A stretch of DNA of 64,000 bases from Amycolatopsis sp. NBRC 101858. GTDB taxonomy: Bacteria; Actinomycetota; Actinomycetes; Mycobacteriales; Pseudonocardiaceae. This document shows, in pieces, positions 63,513 through 64,000 of the stretch; position 1 is the stretch's first letter, and the number at the start of each line of letters is the position of its first letter. The notes under the pieces are model-generated. The model did no database searches. It was not told the DNA's origin and worked only from the letters and a program-made list of their open reading frames with translations. The stretch spans positions 1,026,458-1,090,457 of the forward strand of contig NZ_BSTD01000004.1 of assembly GCF_030269325.1 (NCBI RefSeq), read 5' to 3'. Made by a program: the position numbers and the translations under genes.

Positions 63513-64000
63513 TCAGAGGTCGTAGAGCCGCGTCCAGTTCTCGCGCGAGGTCAGCTCCGGCAGGGCGCGGTGGTACCGCTCCTGCACCGATGCGCCCTCC
63601 TTGCGCAGCCGCTGGATCACCCGGATGCCGCGTTTGGCCAGGTCCAGCGTCTTGGCCCGGTCGTAGGACCGGACGCGGACGCCTTCCTGGTTCGCGTCGG
63701 TGACCACGACGGTGGTGAACAGCGAGGTGTGCCACCAGTGGGCTTCGTCCGCGGGGACGGCGCCGAGACCGAACCGGTGGCGGCCCCTGGTCTGGTCGAG
63801 CAGCCGCTTGATCAGGACGACGACGGTCCGGCTGGGCGGCGGCGCGCTGTTGATGATGCCGATGTCGTTGGAGGCGATGCCCGGGACGTCGGTGGCCTTG
63901 TGGCGCTTGGTCTCCGGGTACTGGTCGCGGATCCGGCGGATCTCCTTCATCGCCTCCACACCACCGTCACGCAGCACCTCCGGCCCTTCGAGGAAGTCCT
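63513..64000 (-). CDS. C-terminal part of an unrecognised protein (cut by the window edge)
   Basis: The minus-strand frame is open from the window edge to the stop at 63513, so the start lies beyond 64000. The GTG at 63977 is only an internal codon. The visible 160 residues are rich in charged residues, with TRGRHRFGLGAVPADEAHWWHTSLF and TVVVTDANQEGVRVRSYDRAKTL. I do not recognise the family and assign no function. Confidence 0.6.
   Translation of the reverse strand, partial: DFLEGPEVLRDGGVEAMKEIRRIRDQYPETKRHKATDVPGIASNDIGIINSAPPPSRTVVVLIKRLLDQTRGRHRFGLGAVPADEAHWWHTSLFTTVVVTDANQEGVRVRSYDRAKTLDLAKRGIRVIQRLRKEGASVQERYHRALPELTSRENWTRLYDL

Overview
The window reads as a chromosomal segment of a high-GC actinomycete. 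Base composition is strongly GC, GTG starts are common, stop-to-start overlaps (ATGA, GTGA) are frequent, and the content is typical of saprophytic filamentous actinomycetes: AfsR-like BTAD regulators, receptor Ser/Thr kinases, GlgM/GlgC, secreted hydrolases, and several start codons 6-7 nt after a -10 box, which suggests leaderless mRNAs. A Pseudonocardiaceae (Amycolatopsis-like) host is my inference from protein resemblance. I see no rRNA, tRNA, CRISPR array, insertion sequence, integrase or phage gene.

Layout. (1) 1-4 kb: the end of araA followed by a three-gene ChvE/MmsA/MmsB sugar ABC importer, probably for L-arabinose, closed by a strong hairpin. (2) 4-7.7 kb: a DUF1996 secreted protein, a LacI-type effector domain with no DNA-binding domain, and an acyl-CoA-dehydrogenase-like flavoprotein. 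(3) 7.7-15 kb: a glycerol locus with an IclR regulator, glpF-glpK-glpD, twin 15-nt operator sites, and a second glycerol kinase carrying a C-terminal hemerythrin-like domain. (4) 15-20 kb: an APH-type kinase, argG, a TetR-controlled quinone-oxidoreductase-like gene with matched operators, and an SDR. (5) 20-27 kb: an island of secreted proteins (trypsin-like protease, CHAP/NlpC-like protein, DUF6801-like protein, papain-like cysteine protease with a coupled membrane-anchored partner) around a 918-aa AfsR-like regulator. (6) 26.7-29 kb: a double-module Lrp/AsnC regulator and an alditol oxidase.

(7) 29-43 kb: a pectin-utilisation locus. It holds a LacI regulator, two PL1 pectate lyases, one PL3 pectate lyase, a pectin methylesterase, a binding-protein-dependent sugar importer with a DUF624 protein, three Gfo/Idh/MocA oxidoreductases and a DUF6807 (PmoA-like) protein. 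Sites of the form GNAAGCGCTTNC lie in front of its transcription units and suggest one LacI-type regulon. Methylesterase and lyases would de-esterify and cut homogalacturonan outside the cell, the importer would take up oligomers, and the oxidoreductases would process the products; the last step is inference. Together with araA and its importer, this indicates a life on plant cell wall.

(8) 43-54.7 kb: a cytosine-deaminase-like amidohydrolase, a BTAD regulator, a cupin/TetR pair, a double UspA protein, a frameshifted MFS transporter next to a CCGACC-rich low-complexity tract, a LysR regulator, an SDR39U1-like epimerase, a PucR-type regulator and an HSL-type esterase. (9) 54.7-60.3 kb: two tandem receptor Ser/Thr kinases with paralogous extracellular domains, a 6PGDH-like dehydrogenase and a quinone oxidoreductase. 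(10) 60.5-64 kb: two or three very small genes, the glgM-glgC pair of the actinobacterial maltose-1-phosphate/alpha-glucan pathway, and the end of an unrecognised gene cut by the window edge.

Candidates for something undescribed: the glycerol kinase-hemerythrin fusion, the cysteine protease/membrane partner module, the oxidoreductase-DUF6807 branch of the pectin locus with its repeated operator architecture, and the small genes near 60.5-61 kb.
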